Below are positions 25,377-34,532 of a DNA stretch of 64,000 bases, piece by piece. The stretch is from Dinoroseobacter sp049801095. Its GTDB lineage: Bacteria; Pseudomonadota; Alphaproteobacteria; Rhodobacterales; Rhodobacteraceae. Each line of letters starts with the position of its first letter. The first letter of the stretch is position 1. The notes under the pieces were generated by a model. That model worked only from the letters and a program-made list of their open reading frames with translations. It was not told where the DNA came from and made no database searches. Location: positions 434,001 through 498,000 of the forward strand of contig NZ_JBNAGH010000001.1 in the NCBI RefSeq assembly GCF_049801095.1, in the 5' to 3' direction. The translations under genes and the position numbers were made by a program.

Positions 25377-26308
25377 AATATCTGGCGCTCGCTGCGGCTC
25401 TGAGCACGGCAACCCCGGCGCTTGCCGCCGACAAGATGACCCTGCTGCTCGACTGGTTCGTGAACCCCAATCACGGGCCGATCATCCTCGCCGAGGAGCG
25501 CGGCTATTTCGCCGAAGCCGGGCTTGAGGTCGAAGTCATCGCCCCGGCAGATCCCTCGGCCCCGCCGAAACTGGTGGCGGCCGGTCAGGGCGACATGGCC
25601 GTGAGCTATCAGGCCCAGACCCATCTGCAGGTTCATGAGGGCCTGCCCCTGCTGCGCGTGGGCACGCTGGTGGCGACCCCGCTCAACTGCCTGCTGACCC
25701 TGGAAGACGGCCCGATCAAGACCCCCGCAGACCTCAAGGGCGGCAAGATCGGCTTCTCGGTGGCCGGTGTCGAAGAAGCGCTCCTGCGTGCGGTGCTCGG
25801 CAAATACGGCGTGGCCTTTGAAGAGGTCGAGCTGGTGAATGTGAACTTCTCGCTCTCCCCCTCGCTCATGTCCGGGCAGGTGGACGCGGTAATCGGCGCC
25901 TACCGGAATTTCGAGCTCAACCAGATGGAGATCGAAGGCATCGCCGGGAATTGCATCTATATCGAGGAAGAGGGCGTGCCGCCCCATGATGAGCTGATCT
26001 ATGTGGCCCATTCCGAGACCATGGATGCGGACAAGATCGCGCGGTTCCTCGGCGCGGTCGAAAAGGCGACCCAGTACATCGTGAACCACCCCGAGGACGC
26101 GTGGGAGATCTTCTCCGGCACCTCGCCCGAGCTGAATGACCGGCTGAACGCCATGGCCTGGGAAGACACCCTGCCCCGCTTTGCCCTGCGCCCGGCCGCG
26201 CTGGACGAGGGCCGCTATGCGCGGTTCGAGGAATTCCTCAAGGAGTCCGGTCTGACCGACAGCGTGAACCCGGTGGCCGAGATCGCCGTGGATGTGACCG
26301 CGCAATGA
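25373..26308 (+). CDS. thiY: ABC transporter substrate-binding protein for HMP precursor (ThiY-like)
   Basis: 311 residues with a signal peptide (KYLALAAALSTATPALAADK). It belongs to the NMT1/THI5-like family: LLLDWFVNPNHGPIILAEERGYFAEAGL is the hallmark N-terminal block, followed by LVAAGQGDMAVSYQAQ. In bacteria such proteins bind the pyrimidine precursor N-formyl-4-amino-5-aminomethyl-2-methylpyrimidine in the periplasm. It overlaps thiF and tenA by ATGA on both sides, and ATPase and permease genes follow tenA. The substrate comes from family knowledge. Confidence 0.9.
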   Translation: MKYLALAAALSTATPALAADKMTLLLDWFVNPNHGPIILAEERGYFAEAGLEVEVIAPADPSAPPKLVAAGQGDMAVSYQAQTHLQVHEGLPLLRVGTLVATPLNCLLTLEDGPIKTPADLKGGKIGFSVAGVEEALLRAVLGKYGVAFEEVELVNVNFSLSPSLMSGQVDAVIGAYRNFELNQMEIEGIAGNCIYIEEEGVPPHDELIYVAHSETMDADKIARFLGAVEKATQYIVNHPEDAWEIFSGTSPELNDRLNAMAWEDTLPRFALRPAALDEGRYARFEEFLKESGLTDSVNPVAEIAVDVTAQ

Positions 26309-26976
26309 GCGGTTACGGCGCGGCCTTCGGCCTCTGGCGTGCGGCGTCCCCGGACTGGGACGCCTACACACGCCATGCCTTTGTCGAGGGGTTGCGCGAC
26401 GGCTCCCTGCCGCGCGCGGCCTTCCTGCATTATCTCGCCCAGGATTACGTTTTCCTGAAGCACTTCAGCCGGGCCTGGGGCCTAGCGATTGCCAAGGCCG
26501 ATACGCTGGACGAGATGGAGGCGGCAGCGGCCACCGTGCATGGGCTCCTGCATCACGAGATGGGCCTCCATGTGGAGATCTGTGGCGCGGCCGGGATTTC
26601 GGAAGCGGAGTTGCGGGCGACCCCCGAGGCCCCCGGCAACATGGCCTATACGCGCTATGTGCTGGAGGCCGGGTATTCCGGCGATTTCCTCGATCTGCTC
26701 GCGGCTCTGGCCCCCTGCGTATTGGGCTATGGTGAGATCGGCCAGCGGCTGGCGCAGGATCACGCGCCGGACTATGCGGACTGGATCGCGACCTATGGCG
26801 GCGCGGAGTATCAGGGGATCTGCGAGAGCGTTGGCACCCTGATCGATGGCGCCCTGACCCACCGGCTTGGTCCGGATTACAAGGACCTGCCACGCTTTGC
26901 CCAGCTCGGCACGCGGTTTGCCCAGGCAACGACGCTTGAGGTCGGGTTCTGGGATATGGGGCTTGCGCCCGAATGA
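26305..26976 (+). CDS. tenA: Aminopyrimidine aminohydrolase / thiaminase II
   Basis: 223 residues, all-helical TenA family. Conserved blocks are FLHYLAQDYVFLKHFSRAWGLA, the region YTRYVLEAGYSGDFLDLLAALAPC with its catalytic cysteine, and GYGEIGQRL. The enzyme converts aminomethyl-pyrimidine breakdown products to HMP, feeding ThiD. It lies inside the ThiY-Z-X transporter genes, which supports the salvage role. It is coupled by ATGA overlaps on both sides. Confidence 0.94.
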   Translation: MSGYGAAFGLWRAASPDWDAYTRHAFVEGLRDGSLPRAAFLHYLAQDYVFLKHFSRAWGLAIAKADTLDEMEAAAATVHGLLHHEMGLHVEICGAAGISEAELRATPEAPGNMAYTRYVLEAGYSGDFLDLLAALAPCVLGYGEIGQRLAQDHAPDYADWIATYGGAEYQGICESVGTLIDGALTHRLGPDYKDLPRFAQLGTRFAQATTLEVGFWDMGLAPE

Positions 26977-27704
26977 CGGATCCTGCCCCCGCCATCCGCA
27001 TCAAAGGCGATGCGCGGAGCGGGGCAGGCCTGCTGTTTCGCGGGCTCGACCTGACGCTGGAGGCCGGGCGCTGGACCTGCCTTCTGGGCGCGTCCGGGGC
27101 GGGCAAGTCCACCATTCTGCGCATGATCGCCGGGCTCGACGCCCATGTGACGTTTGACGGCCAGATCACAGCGCAGGATGGCGCGCCCTTGGCCGGGCGC
27201 GTGGCCTATATGGCCCAGAGCGACCTACTGCTGCCCTGGAGCAAGGTGATCGACAATCTCTGCCTCGGGGCGCGGCTGCGTGGGACACGGCCCGACCGGG
27301 CGCGCGCTCTGCGGCTCTTGGAGCGGGTGGGGCTCGCCGAGCATGCCGAGAAGCGGCCCGATGCGCTCTCGGGCGGGCAGCGGCAGAGGGCCGCCCTCGC
27401 CCGGACGCTGATGGAGGATCGGCCAGTCATCCTGCTCGATGAGCCCTTCTCCGCCCTTGATGCCCGGACACGCTCCGAGATGCAGGATCTCGCGGTGGAG
27501 CTTTTGGCCGGGCGGACGGTGCTGCTGGTGACGCACGATCCCGGCGAAGCGGCACGGCTCGGCCATGGGATCGAGGTGCTGGGGCCCAACGGGTTGACCA
27601 CGGTGCCACCCCCGTCGGGCGCGGTGCCACGCTCGGTGGACGACCCGGAGACGCTGGCCATGCAAGGCGCGCTCTTGCGGCGGTTGCGGGAGGATGCGGC
27701 ATGA
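26973..27704 (+). CDS. thiZ: ABC transporter ATP-binding protein for thiamin precursor (ThiZ-like)
   Basis: 243 residues. Walker A is GASGAGKSTI, the Q-loop region is AYMAQSDLLLPW, the signature is LSGGQRQRAALARTL, Walker B is VILLDEPFSALDA, and the switch His is in LVTHDPGEAARLG. It energises import together with the ThiX permease downstream and the ThiY binding protein upstream. It overlaps tenA and the permease gene by ATGA. The general ATPase assignment is certain; the substrate is inferred from the operon. Confidence 0.93.
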   Translation: MTDPAPAIRIKGDARSGAGLLFRGLDLTLEAGRWTCLLGASGAGKSTILRMIAGLDAHVTFDGQITAQDGAPLAGRVAYMAQSDLLLPWSKVIDNLCLGARLRGTRPDRARALRLLERVGLAEHAEKRPDALSGGQRQRAALARTLMEDRPVILLDEPFSALDARTRSEMQDLAVELLAGRTVLLVTHDPGEAARLGHGIEVLGPNGLTTVPPPSGAVPRSVDDPETLAMQGALLRRLREDAA

Positions 27705-28426
27705 AGCTCGGCCACGCCCTCGCCGCGACCCTGTTCCTGCTGGCCCTATGGCAGTCGGTGGTGAGCCTGACCGGGCTGCCGTCGTTCATCCTGCCCGGCC
27801 CCGCGCGGGTCTGGAGCACCTGGTGGGAGAGCCGCGCCCTGATCGGGGAGCATGCGCTGGTGACCCTGACGGAGGTCGCGCTGGGGCTGTTGATCGGCGG
27901 GGGGCTCGGGATCTTCACGGCGCTCAGCCTCGCCATGAGCCCGGCGGCCCGGGTGCTGATCCGGCCCTTGCTGGTGTTTTCCCAGGCCCTGCCGGTCTTT
28001 GCGCTGGCACCGATCCTGACCCTCTGGCTCGGCTATGGCTTGGGCTCGAAAGTCGCCATGGCCGTGCTGATCATCTTCTTTCCCATCACCTCTGCATTTT
28101 TCGACGGGTTGATGCGGGTGCCCAAGGGGTATCTCGATCTGGCGCAGACCATGGGCGCGAGTCGGGTCGCGGTCCTGTGGCGGATCCAGGTGCCCAATGC
28201 CCTGCCCAGTCTGGGCTCGGGGCTGAAGCTGGCGGCGGTCTATGCGCCGATTGGGGCGGTGATCGGGGAATGGGTCGGCTCCTCCCAAGGGCTCGGCTAC
28301 CTGATGCTCTTGGCCAATGGCCGCGCCAAGACCGACCTGATGTTCGCGGCGATGCTGACGCTCGGGGTGATGTCGGTCTTGCTCTATGTACTGGCGGATC
28401 GGGCGGCGCGTCACCTCGCCCGGTAG
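27701..28426 (+). CDS. thiX: ABC transporter permease for thiamin precursor (ThiX-like)
   Basis: 241 residues with six hydrophobic segments. The cytoplasmic EAA-type loop is seen as YLDLAQTMGASRVAVLWRIQVPNALPS, which docks to the ATPase. It belongs to the BPD_transp_1 family. It is the last gene of the riboswitch operon and starts within the thiZ stop. The convergent TRIC-like gene ends 67 bases beyond its stop. Confidence 0.93.
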   Translation: MKLGHALAATLFLLALWQSVVSLTGLPSFILPGPARVWSTWWESRALIGEHALVTLTEVALGLLIGGGLGIFTALSLAMSPAARVLIRPLLVFSQALPVFALAPILTLWLGYGLGSKVAMAVLIIFFPITSAFFDGLMRVPKGYLDLAQTMGASRVAVLWRIQVPNALPSLGSGLKLAAVYAPIGAVIGEWVGSSQGLGYLMLLANGRAKTDLMFAAMLTLGVMSVLLYVLADRAARHLAR

Positions 28427-28478
28427 CGTTTGCGGTGGGTGCGGGAGCCTTCGGCGAGGATATTTGAAGACTTAAGAT

Positions 28479-28495
28479 TGAGGGTCGCGCCCTCA
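28479..28495. terminator. Hairpin between convergent thiX and TRIC-like genes
   Basis: tgaggg and ccctca pair around tcgcg. It lies at the end of both converging genes and overlaps the minus-strand stop by 3 bases. There is no T-run, so intrinsic termination is doubtful. Confidence 0.35.
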
Positions 28496-29125
28496 GGCCA
28501 GTGGTTCGTCCTTGGGGCGCGTGCGCCAGACCACGAAGAACCGCGCGGCGGTCATGAGGGCAAAGGCGGTCATCAGGCCGGTTTCCGGGCTAAGGGCTTC
28601 GCGCCAGATGACGAAGACCGTGCCTCCGCCGAGGGAGATGGTGGCGTAGAGATCCTCCTTCAGGATCGAGGGTTGCAACCCGCAGAGCACGTCGCGGATC
28701 ATGCCGCCCGCCACGCCAGTCGTGCAGCCGAGGATCACCGCGATCACCGGCGAGAGGCCCGCGCCCAGGGCGATTTGAACGCCGACAAGGGTGAAGAGTG
28801 CGAGACCAACGGCATCGAGATAGAGGAGCAGCCGGAGCCGCCGCCCGCCCCCGGCCCGCATGCGGCGCGCCGCGAGAAAGGTCAGGAGAGCGACGGGGAT
28901 CGCGGTGGCGAGATAGGTCAGGTCGTTGATCCAGAAGACCGGGAAACGCCCGATCAGGATATCGCGTAACGTGCCGCCGCCCACGGCCGTGACGATGGCG
29001 AGCACCGTCGCACCGAACGGGTCGAACCCCTGGCGCGCGCCCTGGATCGCCGCCGATGCCGCCATGACGCCGGTGGCCAACACGGTCAGCGCAAAGACGA
29101 TGGGGCCGAGGGAGGTCAGGAGCAT
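28493..29125 (-). CDS. TRIC-type trimeric intracellular cation channel family protein (UPF0126)
   Basis: 210 residues with seven hydrophobic segments and an internal duplication. Each half has the glycine-rich kink: AVGGGTLRDILIGRFP in the first and GVAGGMIRDVLCGLQP in the second. This is the hallmark of the bacterial YadS/YicG family, related to animal TRIC channels. Structures of bacterial members show trimeric monovalent-cation channels; the physiological role is unknown. The last 20 residues are a basic cytoplasmic tail. It stands alone, transcribed away from SRAP across 142 bases. Confidence 0.9.
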   Translation of the reverse strand: MLLTSLGPIVFALTVLATGVMAASAAIQGARQGFDPFGATVLAIVTAVGGGTLRDILIGRFPVFWINDLTYLATAIPVALLTFLAARRMRAGGGRRLRLLLYLDAVGLALFTLVGVQIALGAGLSPVIAVILGCTTGVAGGMIRDVLCGLQPSILKEDLYATISLGGGTVFVIWREALSPETGLMTAFALMTAARFFVVWRTRPKDEPLA

Positions 29126-29267
29126 GGGGGGACTTTGGGGGTGGTGCTCTCAGAAAGCCGAGCCAGCCGCCCCGCCTCGATGTCCGACATTCGCAATTCC
29201 TCCCCCTGCGCTTTTGCATCATGATCCGCGCGAAACCCTTTGGGGTCAAACGGGTTTCCTGGTCACC

Positions 29268-29933
29268 CTAGGCCTCGACAGGCGCGATCAGCGCGGGGCC
29301 CGCCGCCCGGTTGGAATTCACCGCCGGATCGACTCTGTGAAAGGCGAAGGTCTCGTCCGGGGCGGGCTCCATCAGACGCGCGGCCCCCTTGCCCGCCTCC
29401 CCAAGCCAGAGGGGCCAATCTTCGGGTGGCAGGCTCACCGGCATCCGGTGGTGGATCTTTGACATGGGCTGGTTTGCGCGGGTCGTCACGATGGCGCAGG
29501 TGACGAAGGCCTGATCCTGCGCCTCCCAGGCCTGCCAGACGCCTGCAAAGGCGATGGGCGCACCGTCGCGCCGGTGGATATACCAGGGCAGACGCGCGCC
29601 CGCTTCGGTCTTGGTCCATTCATAAAACCCCGTGGCCGGGATCAGGCAACGCCGGGCACGGCAGGCGGCGCGAAAGGCCGGTTTCTCGGCGATGGTCTCG
29701 GCCCGCGCATTGATCAGAAGCGGACCGGCGGTCGGCGTCTTGTACCAGTGGGGCAGAAACCCCCAGCGCATGGGCCGAAGGTGTCGCGCGCCCGCGTCCG
29801 AGGTCACCACGGCCACCGGGTTCGTGGGACAGATGTTGTAGCGCACCGCCTCCGGCAGGTCATTGGCAGGCGTTGCCGCAAAGAGCCGCGCCATGGCGTC
29901 GGTGGGCAGGGTGATGGCAAAGCGTCCGCACAT
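29268..29933 (-). CDS. SRAP-domain protein (YedK/HMCES), abasic-site DNA crosslinker
   Basis: 221 residues. The catalytic Cys is residue 2 (MCGRF). The family's other active residues are visible: Asn75 in INARAET, Glu105 in GFYEW and a His in HHRMP (161-162). After removal of Met1, Cys2 forms a thiazolidine bond with abasic sites in single-stranded DNA, protecting them during replication. The older name is SOS-associated peptidase. No LexA-type box was identified in the 159-base gap to the divergent DEAD-box gene. Confidence 0.95.
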   Translation of the reverse strand: MCGRFAITLPTDAMARLFAATPANDLPEAVRYNICPTNPVAVVTSDAGARHLRPMRWGFLPHWYKTPTAGPLLINARAETIAEKPAFRAACRARRCLIPATGFYEWTKTEAGARLPWYIHRRDGAPIAFAGVWQAWEAQDQAFVTCAIVTTRANQPMSKIHHRMPVSLPPEDWPLWLGEAGKGAARLMEPAPDETFAFHRVDPAVNSNRAAGPALIAPVEA

Positions 29934-30092
29934 GGGCCGAGGCTAGCGCGCGACCCGGCTGAGGTACAGCCGCCATGCCGCAGGCCCGCCCCGCGGTTGC
30001 CCCTAGACGGCGCGCGACAAAGCTTCTAGACGCAGCGGGTTCCATCGGGCGCTTGGGGAGAGGCGCCGCCCCTTCTGCTGAAAGCTGACCCC

Positions 30093-32417
30093 GTGCCGAG
30101 TGACCAAAGCCAGACACCGCCCCTGCCCCCTTTGCCCAGCCCGATTGCGCAGGCGCTGGACGAAAAGGGCTATGACACGCTGACGCCTGTGCAGATCGCG
30201 GTCTCGGACCCGGAGCTGACGGAGGCGGACCTGCTGGTCTCGGCCCAGACCGGGTCGGGCAAGACCGTGGCCTTCGGGCTGGCCATCGCGCCGACGCTGC
30301 TTGGCGAAGCCGAAGAATTTGGCAAACCGGACGCGCCCCTGGGCCTCGTGATCGCGCCGACAAGGGAGCTGGCGATGCAGGTGCGGCGCGAGCTCACCTG
30401 GCTCTATGGCAAAGCAGGCGCGGTCTTGACCTCCTGCGTCGGCGGGATGGATGCGCGGGACGAGCGGCGCGCACTGGCGCGCGGGGCCCACGTGGTGGTC
30501 GCGACCCCGGGGCGGCTGCGCGATCACATCGAGCGCGGCAATCTCGATCTGAGCGCGGTGCGGGCCGTGGTGCTGGACGAAGCGGACGAGATGCTCGATC
30601 TGGGCTTCCGCGAGGATCTGGAATTCATCCTTGGTGCGGCACCCGAGGACCGGCGCACGCTCCTCTTCTCGGCGACTGTGCCCCCCGCCATCGCCAGCCT
30701 CGCGCAGCTTTATCAGCGCAACGCGCAGCGGATCACGACCCGGGCTGAGACGCGGCAGCATGCGGACATCGCCTATCGCGCAATGGTGGTCGGGCCGCGC
30801 GACGAGGAAAACGCGATCATCAATGTGTTGCGCTACTACGAGGCGGCCAACGCCATCGTGTTCTGCAACACGCGGGCCATGGTGAACCGGCTCACCACGC
30901 GCTTCTCGAACCGGGGGTTCCAGGTCGTGGCCCTGTCGGGCGAGTTGACCCAATCGGAGCGGACCCATGCCCTGCAGGCGATGCGGGACGGGCGCGCGCG
31001 GGTCTGCGTGGCCACGGATGTGGCCGCACGTGGGATCGACCTGCCCAATCTCGAACTGGTGGTCCATGCGGAGCTGCCGACAAGCTCGGATACCCTACTG
31101 CACCGCTCGGGCAGGACCGGGCGCGCCGGGCGCAAGGGCGTCAGCGCGATGATCGTACCGGTGCGGTTCCGCAAGAAGGCAGAGCGGCTCCTGAAATGGG
31201 CCAAGGTCACGCCGGATTGGGTCGCCCCGCCCAGCGCCGATGAGGTCCGCGCCCAGGATGAGGCGCGCCTGATGGAGGATCCAGCCTGGGAAGCGGAGAT
31301 CCCCGAAACCGAAGCGGACATGATCGCGCGCATGGTGGAGCGGTTTACGCCGACACAGCTCGCAGCAGCGGTTCTGCGCGCCGGCGCGACGCAACGGTCG
31401 GCGCCCGAGGATATCAGTGCGGGCGATGCCGCCCCTGCGCCGCGCGCGCCGTTCGGGCCGAGCGTGTGGTTCACCCTTTCGGTCGGGCGCAACAGCCGTG
31501 CTGAGCCGCGCTGGATCCTGCCGCTTCTGTGCCGCGTGGGCGGGTTTGACCGCGAAGAGATTGGAGCGATCCGCATCCAGCAGACCGAAACCTTTGTCGA
31601 GATCCTCGAGACCGCGGTGCCGGACACGCTGCAGGGTGACGGGGCCTCGGTGAAACTCGAAGACGAGGCCGTGCTGACGCGGATGAGCGGCGCGCCGGAT
31701 CTGTCCCAGCGGGACGGGTCGGGCATGCAGCGCAAGCCACGCGAGGGACATCCGGGCCGCGGCAAAGGCCCGGGGCCGCGCCCCAGCCCGCGCCCGCCGC
31801 GCGAGGACCGCAAGTCCCATGGCAAGCCGCCGCGCAAACCCTATGGCGACAGTCCCGAGCGACGGGGGCCGAAGCCCCGGAGCGAGGATCGCCCTGCGTC
31901 GCCCCCCGCGGCGGAGGGGGCAGACGCGCGGCCCGAGCGGAAACCTCGCCATAAGGGGAATGCACCCACGCCCAAGGGCGGCCCCGGCAAAGCGCCTTAC
32001 GAGAAGCGCGCCCGCGACGGCGACCGCCCGGATCGGGCCAAGGGCGGCAAACCCTTTGGCAAGCCCGGTAGTGCGTCCGGTCATAAACCCGGTGGCAAGC
32101 CTTCGGGCAAACCGGGCGGCAAGCCCGCGTTCCGCGACAAGGAGAATGGCCGGGATCGCGATGGCGCGGGCCGTCCGCCCCGTGGGCCCGGCAAACCCGG
32201 CGGCCCGTTCAAGGGCGGCAAGGGCGGTCCGAAAGACAGCCCAAGAGGCGAGGCACCGCGCCGCTTCAAGGCAGCCAGTGATCCGTCCCAGAAGCTCGGC
32301 CCCGATGGCAAACCCGTGCGTCGCGGCGGCAAGGGGGGTCCCGGTGGTCCGGGTCGCAAGACCTTTGCGGGCAAGGGCGGCAACGCTGTGCCCAAACGGC
32401 GCGGACCGAAATCCTGA
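30093..32417 (+). CDS. DEAD-box RNA helicase with DbpA-like domain and long basic disordered tail
   Basis: 774 residues from GTG 30093. Helicase motifs run in order: Q motif (TPVQIAV), AQTGSGKT, PTRELA, TPGRL, VLDEADEML, SAT, then ARGIDLPN and HRSGRTGRAGR. Near residues 465-525 (WFTLSVGRNSRAEPRWILPLL...FVEI) lies a DbpA-type RNA-binding domain, which in DbpA recognises 23S rRNA. The last 240 residues or so are Gly/Lys/Pro/Arg-rich with GKP repeats and are probably disordered and RNA-binding. A role in ribosome assembly or cold adaptation is inferred. It ends at a bidirectional terminator. Confidence 0.93.
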   Translation: MPSDQSQTPPLPPLPSPIAQALDEKGYDTLTPVQIAVSDPELTEADLLVSAQTGSGKTVAFGLAIAPTLLGEAEEFGKPDAPLGLVIAPTRELAMQVRRELTWLYGKAGAVLTSCVGGMDARDERRALARGAHVVVATPGRLRDHIERGNLDLSAVRAVVLDEADEMLDLGFREDLEFILGAAPEDRRTLLFSATVPPAIASLAQLYQRNAQRITTRAETRQHADIAYRAMVVGPRDEENAIINVLRYYEAANAIVFCNTRAMVNRLTTRFSNRGFQVVALSGELTQSERTHALQAMRDGRARVCVATDVAARGIDLPNLELVVHAELPTSSDTLLHRSGRTGRAGRKGVSAMIVPVRFRKKAERLLKWAKVTPDWVAPPSADEVRAQDEARLMEDPAWEAEIPETEADMIARMVERFTPTQLAAAVLRAGATQRSAPEDISAGDAAPAPRAPFGPSVWFTLSVGRNSRAEPRWILPLLCRVGGFDREEIGAIRIQQTETFVEILETAVPDTLQGDGASVKLEDEAVLTRMSGAPDLSQRDGSGMQRKPREGHPGRGKGPGPRPSPRPPREDRKSHGKPPRKPYGDSPERRGPKPRSEDRPASPPAAEGADARPERKPRHKGNAPTPKGGPGKAPYEKRARDGDRPDRAKGGKPFGKPGSASGHKPGGKPSGKPGGKPAFRDKENGRDRDGAGRPPRGPGKPGGPFKGGKGGPKDSPRGEAPRRFKAASDPSQKLGPDGKPVRRGGKGGPGGPGRKTFAGKGGNAVPKRRGPKS

Positions 32418-32439
32418 GCCCCCAAAACCTACCAAGCAA

Positions 32440-32465
32440 AAAAGGCGCCCCGCGAGGCGCCTTTT
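32440..32465. terminator. Bidirectional intrinsic terminator
   Basis: aaaaggcgcc and ggcgcctttt form a perfect 10-base stem around ccgcga, with A- and T-runs at both ends. It therefore works on either strand. It sits between the stops of the DEAD-box gene (plus) and the 5'-nucleotidase gene (minus). Confidence 0.88.
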
Positions 32466-32484
32466 CTTGTTCTGGAACCGCAGC

Positions 32485-34071
32485 TTACTTGGAGCTGATG
32501 CGGCCATCCGTGTAAGGCTGGTACGCCCCGCCAGCGGCGAGGAATTCCGCCGTTACATCGGCCAGATCCGGGCCAAAGTCATAGGCGTTCTTGTCGTCGC
32601 CCGCGAACATGCCATAGCCATCGCCGCCATTGCGGACATAGTTGTTGGTGACCACGAGATAGGTCTTCGCCGGGTCAATCGCGACGAACGCGCCCCCTTC
32701 GGCAACCATCACATCAGAGACGCGGCTGCCGGGCTCGGAGGCCGGATCCCAAGTGAACTTCATGCCTGCGACCTGCGGGAAGCGACCGGCGCCTTCCTCA
32801 ACCTTGCTCACACCGTTCTCCAGCGCATCGACCAGCATCTGGCCTGTCGCCTCGAAGGTCGAGAGCGTGTTCTGGAAGGGCAGCACCGTCAGCACCTCGC
32901 CCATGGTGATCTCGCCCGCATCGATGGAGGCGCGCAGACCGCCGCCGTTCTGGAAGGCGATGGTCACGCCCTGATCGGCCACGCGCGCGAGCATGGCATC
33001 CGCCACGAGATTGCCCATGGGGCATTCCATGGCCCGGCAGACCGAGCGGTCGCCTTCGATCGCCTCGGCCGCCTCGGAAACCGGACGGGCCTTCAGCTCT
33101 TCGATCGGGCCGGCCAGTTCGGCCACCCGCGCGACAATCGCCTCATCCGGGGTCACGGAAGCGTCGAGCACAATGGTGTCGCCCGTGGCCGAGGTCACAT
33201 TACCCGCATCGTCAAAGGTCAGGACCAGATGGCCGACATATTTCGAGTAGGCATAGGCCTGCACCACCGGCGTGTCGCCGACCATGGTCGGGTACGGACC
33301 AGAGGCGCGCTCCGCCGAGTTGCTCAGCAGGGTGTGGGAATGCCCGCCCACAACCGCGTCGAGCCCCTCGACCGCCTCGGCAATCGCCAGATCCTTGGGC
33401 AGACCTACATGGGTCAGGGCGATGATCTTGGTCACACCCTCCGCCTCGAGCGTCGCCACATCCTGGCTCAGGGCTTCGATCTCGTTCTGGAAGACCACAT
33501 TCGGGCCCGGCGAGGAGGTCTCAACCGTGTCCGTGGCCAGCGCCGAAACGATGCCGATCTTCTCGCCACCCACTTCGAGCACCACATGGTTGCTCACCTT
33601 GTCCTTCAGGAGATCCTCGGCGGTCAGGTCGAGATTGCCTGAGATCACCGGGAAGCTGACCTTGTCGATGAACTCCGACAGCTTGATCGGGCCGTCATCA
33701 AACTCGTGGTTGCCCACGGCCATGACGTCAAAGCCGATCGCCTCCATGAACTCGGCCTCAACCGCGCCCTTGTAGGTCGTGTACATCAGCGAGCCCTGGA
33801 ACTGGTCGCCCGCGTCGAGCACGACCACATTGCCGCCCTCGGCAGTGATCTGATCGCGCAGCTCGTTGATCTTGGTGGCCACGCGCGCCACGCCGCCAAA
33901 GCACTTGCCCTCGGCCTCGCCCTCGGCGTTGCAGGTGCTGTCAAAGCGGTTGATCGACTCGATCCGGCTGTGCAGGTCGTTGATGTGGATGACATGCAAC
34001 GTGTATTCCGCCGCCGCCATCCCGGTGGTCAGCGCGAGCGCCGCCGCCGAGGTAAGAATCCGAGACATCAT
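32485..34071 (-). CDS. Bifunctional metallophosphatase / 5'-nucleotidase, periplasmic (UshA-like)
   Basis: 528 residues with a signal peptide (ILTSAAALALTTGMAAAEY). The metallophosphatase motifs are HINDLHSRIE, VLDAGDQFQGS, VGNHEFDDG, LTHVGLPKD and GGHSHT. The C-terminal 5_nucleotid_C domain has AFQNGGGLRASIDAG and NYVRNGGDGYGMF, the substrate-stacking region. It probably releases phosphate and nucleosides from periplasmic nucleotides. The nucleosides could be used by the cdd-deoA-deoB-add-upp operon about 20 kb away (inference). Two adjacent ATGs exist; the upstream one is given. It is divergent from the DUF952 gene. Confidence 0.92.
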   Translation of the reverse strand: MMSRILTSAAALALTTGMAAAEYTLHVIHINDLHSRIESINRFDSTCNAEGEAEGKCFGGVARVATKINELRDQITAEGGNVVVLDAGDQFQGSLMYTTYKGAVEAEFMEAIGFDVMAVGNHEFDDGPIKLSEFIDKVSFPVISGNLDLTAEDLLKDKVSNHVVLEVGGEKIGIVSALATDTVETSSPGPNVVFQNEIEALSQDVATLEAEGVTKIIALTHVGLPKDLAIAEAVEGLDAVVGGHSHTLLSNSAERASGPYPTMVGDTPVVQAYAYSKYVGHLVLTFDDAGNVTSATGDTIVLDASVTPDEAIVARVAELAGPIEELKARPVSEAAEAIEGDRSVCRAMECPMGNLVADAMLARVADQGVTIAFQNGGGLRASIDAGEITMGEVLTVLPFQNTLSTFEATGQMLVDALENGVSKVEEGAGRFPQVAGMKFTWDPASEPGSRVSDVMVAEGGAFVAIDPAKTYLVVTNNYVRNGGDGYGMFAGDDKNAYDFGPDLADVTAEFLAAGGAYQPYTDGRISSK

Positions 34072-34193
34072 TGTGTCTACCCCCTGTTATGACTGAGGGC
34101 AGGTTAACCACTCCGCAGGGGGTGTCAAAGCGATCCTTACGACAGGTTCGGGCGGATCTTGACCATGGGGGCCGGACACGCGACAGAGGGGCC

Positions 34194-34532
34194 ATGGTGA
34201 TCTATAAAATCTTCAGACTGCCCGAACATGAGGCGTTTCTGGCCGCGGGCGAGACCGCAGGCGCACCGGTCGATCTGACCGATGGCTATATCCATTTCTC
34301 AACTGCAGAGCAGGTGCGCGAAACCGCCGCCAAGCATTTCGCGGGCGAGACCGATCTGGTCCTTCTGGCGCTTGAGGCGGACACTCTGGGCGCGGCGCTG
34401 AAATGGGAGCCGTCCCGGGGCGGTGCGCTCTTTCCTCATCTCTACCGGACGCTGACCAAGGCGGATGTGCTCTGGACCTCGGCCCTGCCCATGGGCGACC
34501 GGGGCCATGTCTTCCCTGAGGAGCTGCCATGA
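34194..34532 (+). CDS. DUF952-family protein
   Basis: 112 residues from ATG 34194 (MVIYKIFRLPEHEAF), with cagaggg upstream. The DUF952 signature is DGYIHFSTAEQVRETAAKHF followed by LVLLALEADTLG and a C-terminal GALFPHLY segment. The family is widespread and of unknown biochemical function, with an ADP-ribosyltransferase-like fold proposed. It overlaps the pyrD start (ATGA), and that linkage suggests co-expression with pyrimidine synthesis. The frame is open upstream to 34071, but that part is not conserved-looking. Confidence 0.88.
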   Translation: MVIYKIFRLPEHEAFLAAGETAGAPVDLTDGYIHFSTAEQVRETAAKHFAGETDLVLLALEADTLGAALKWEPSRGGALFPHLYRTLTKADVLWTSALPMGDRGHVFPEELP

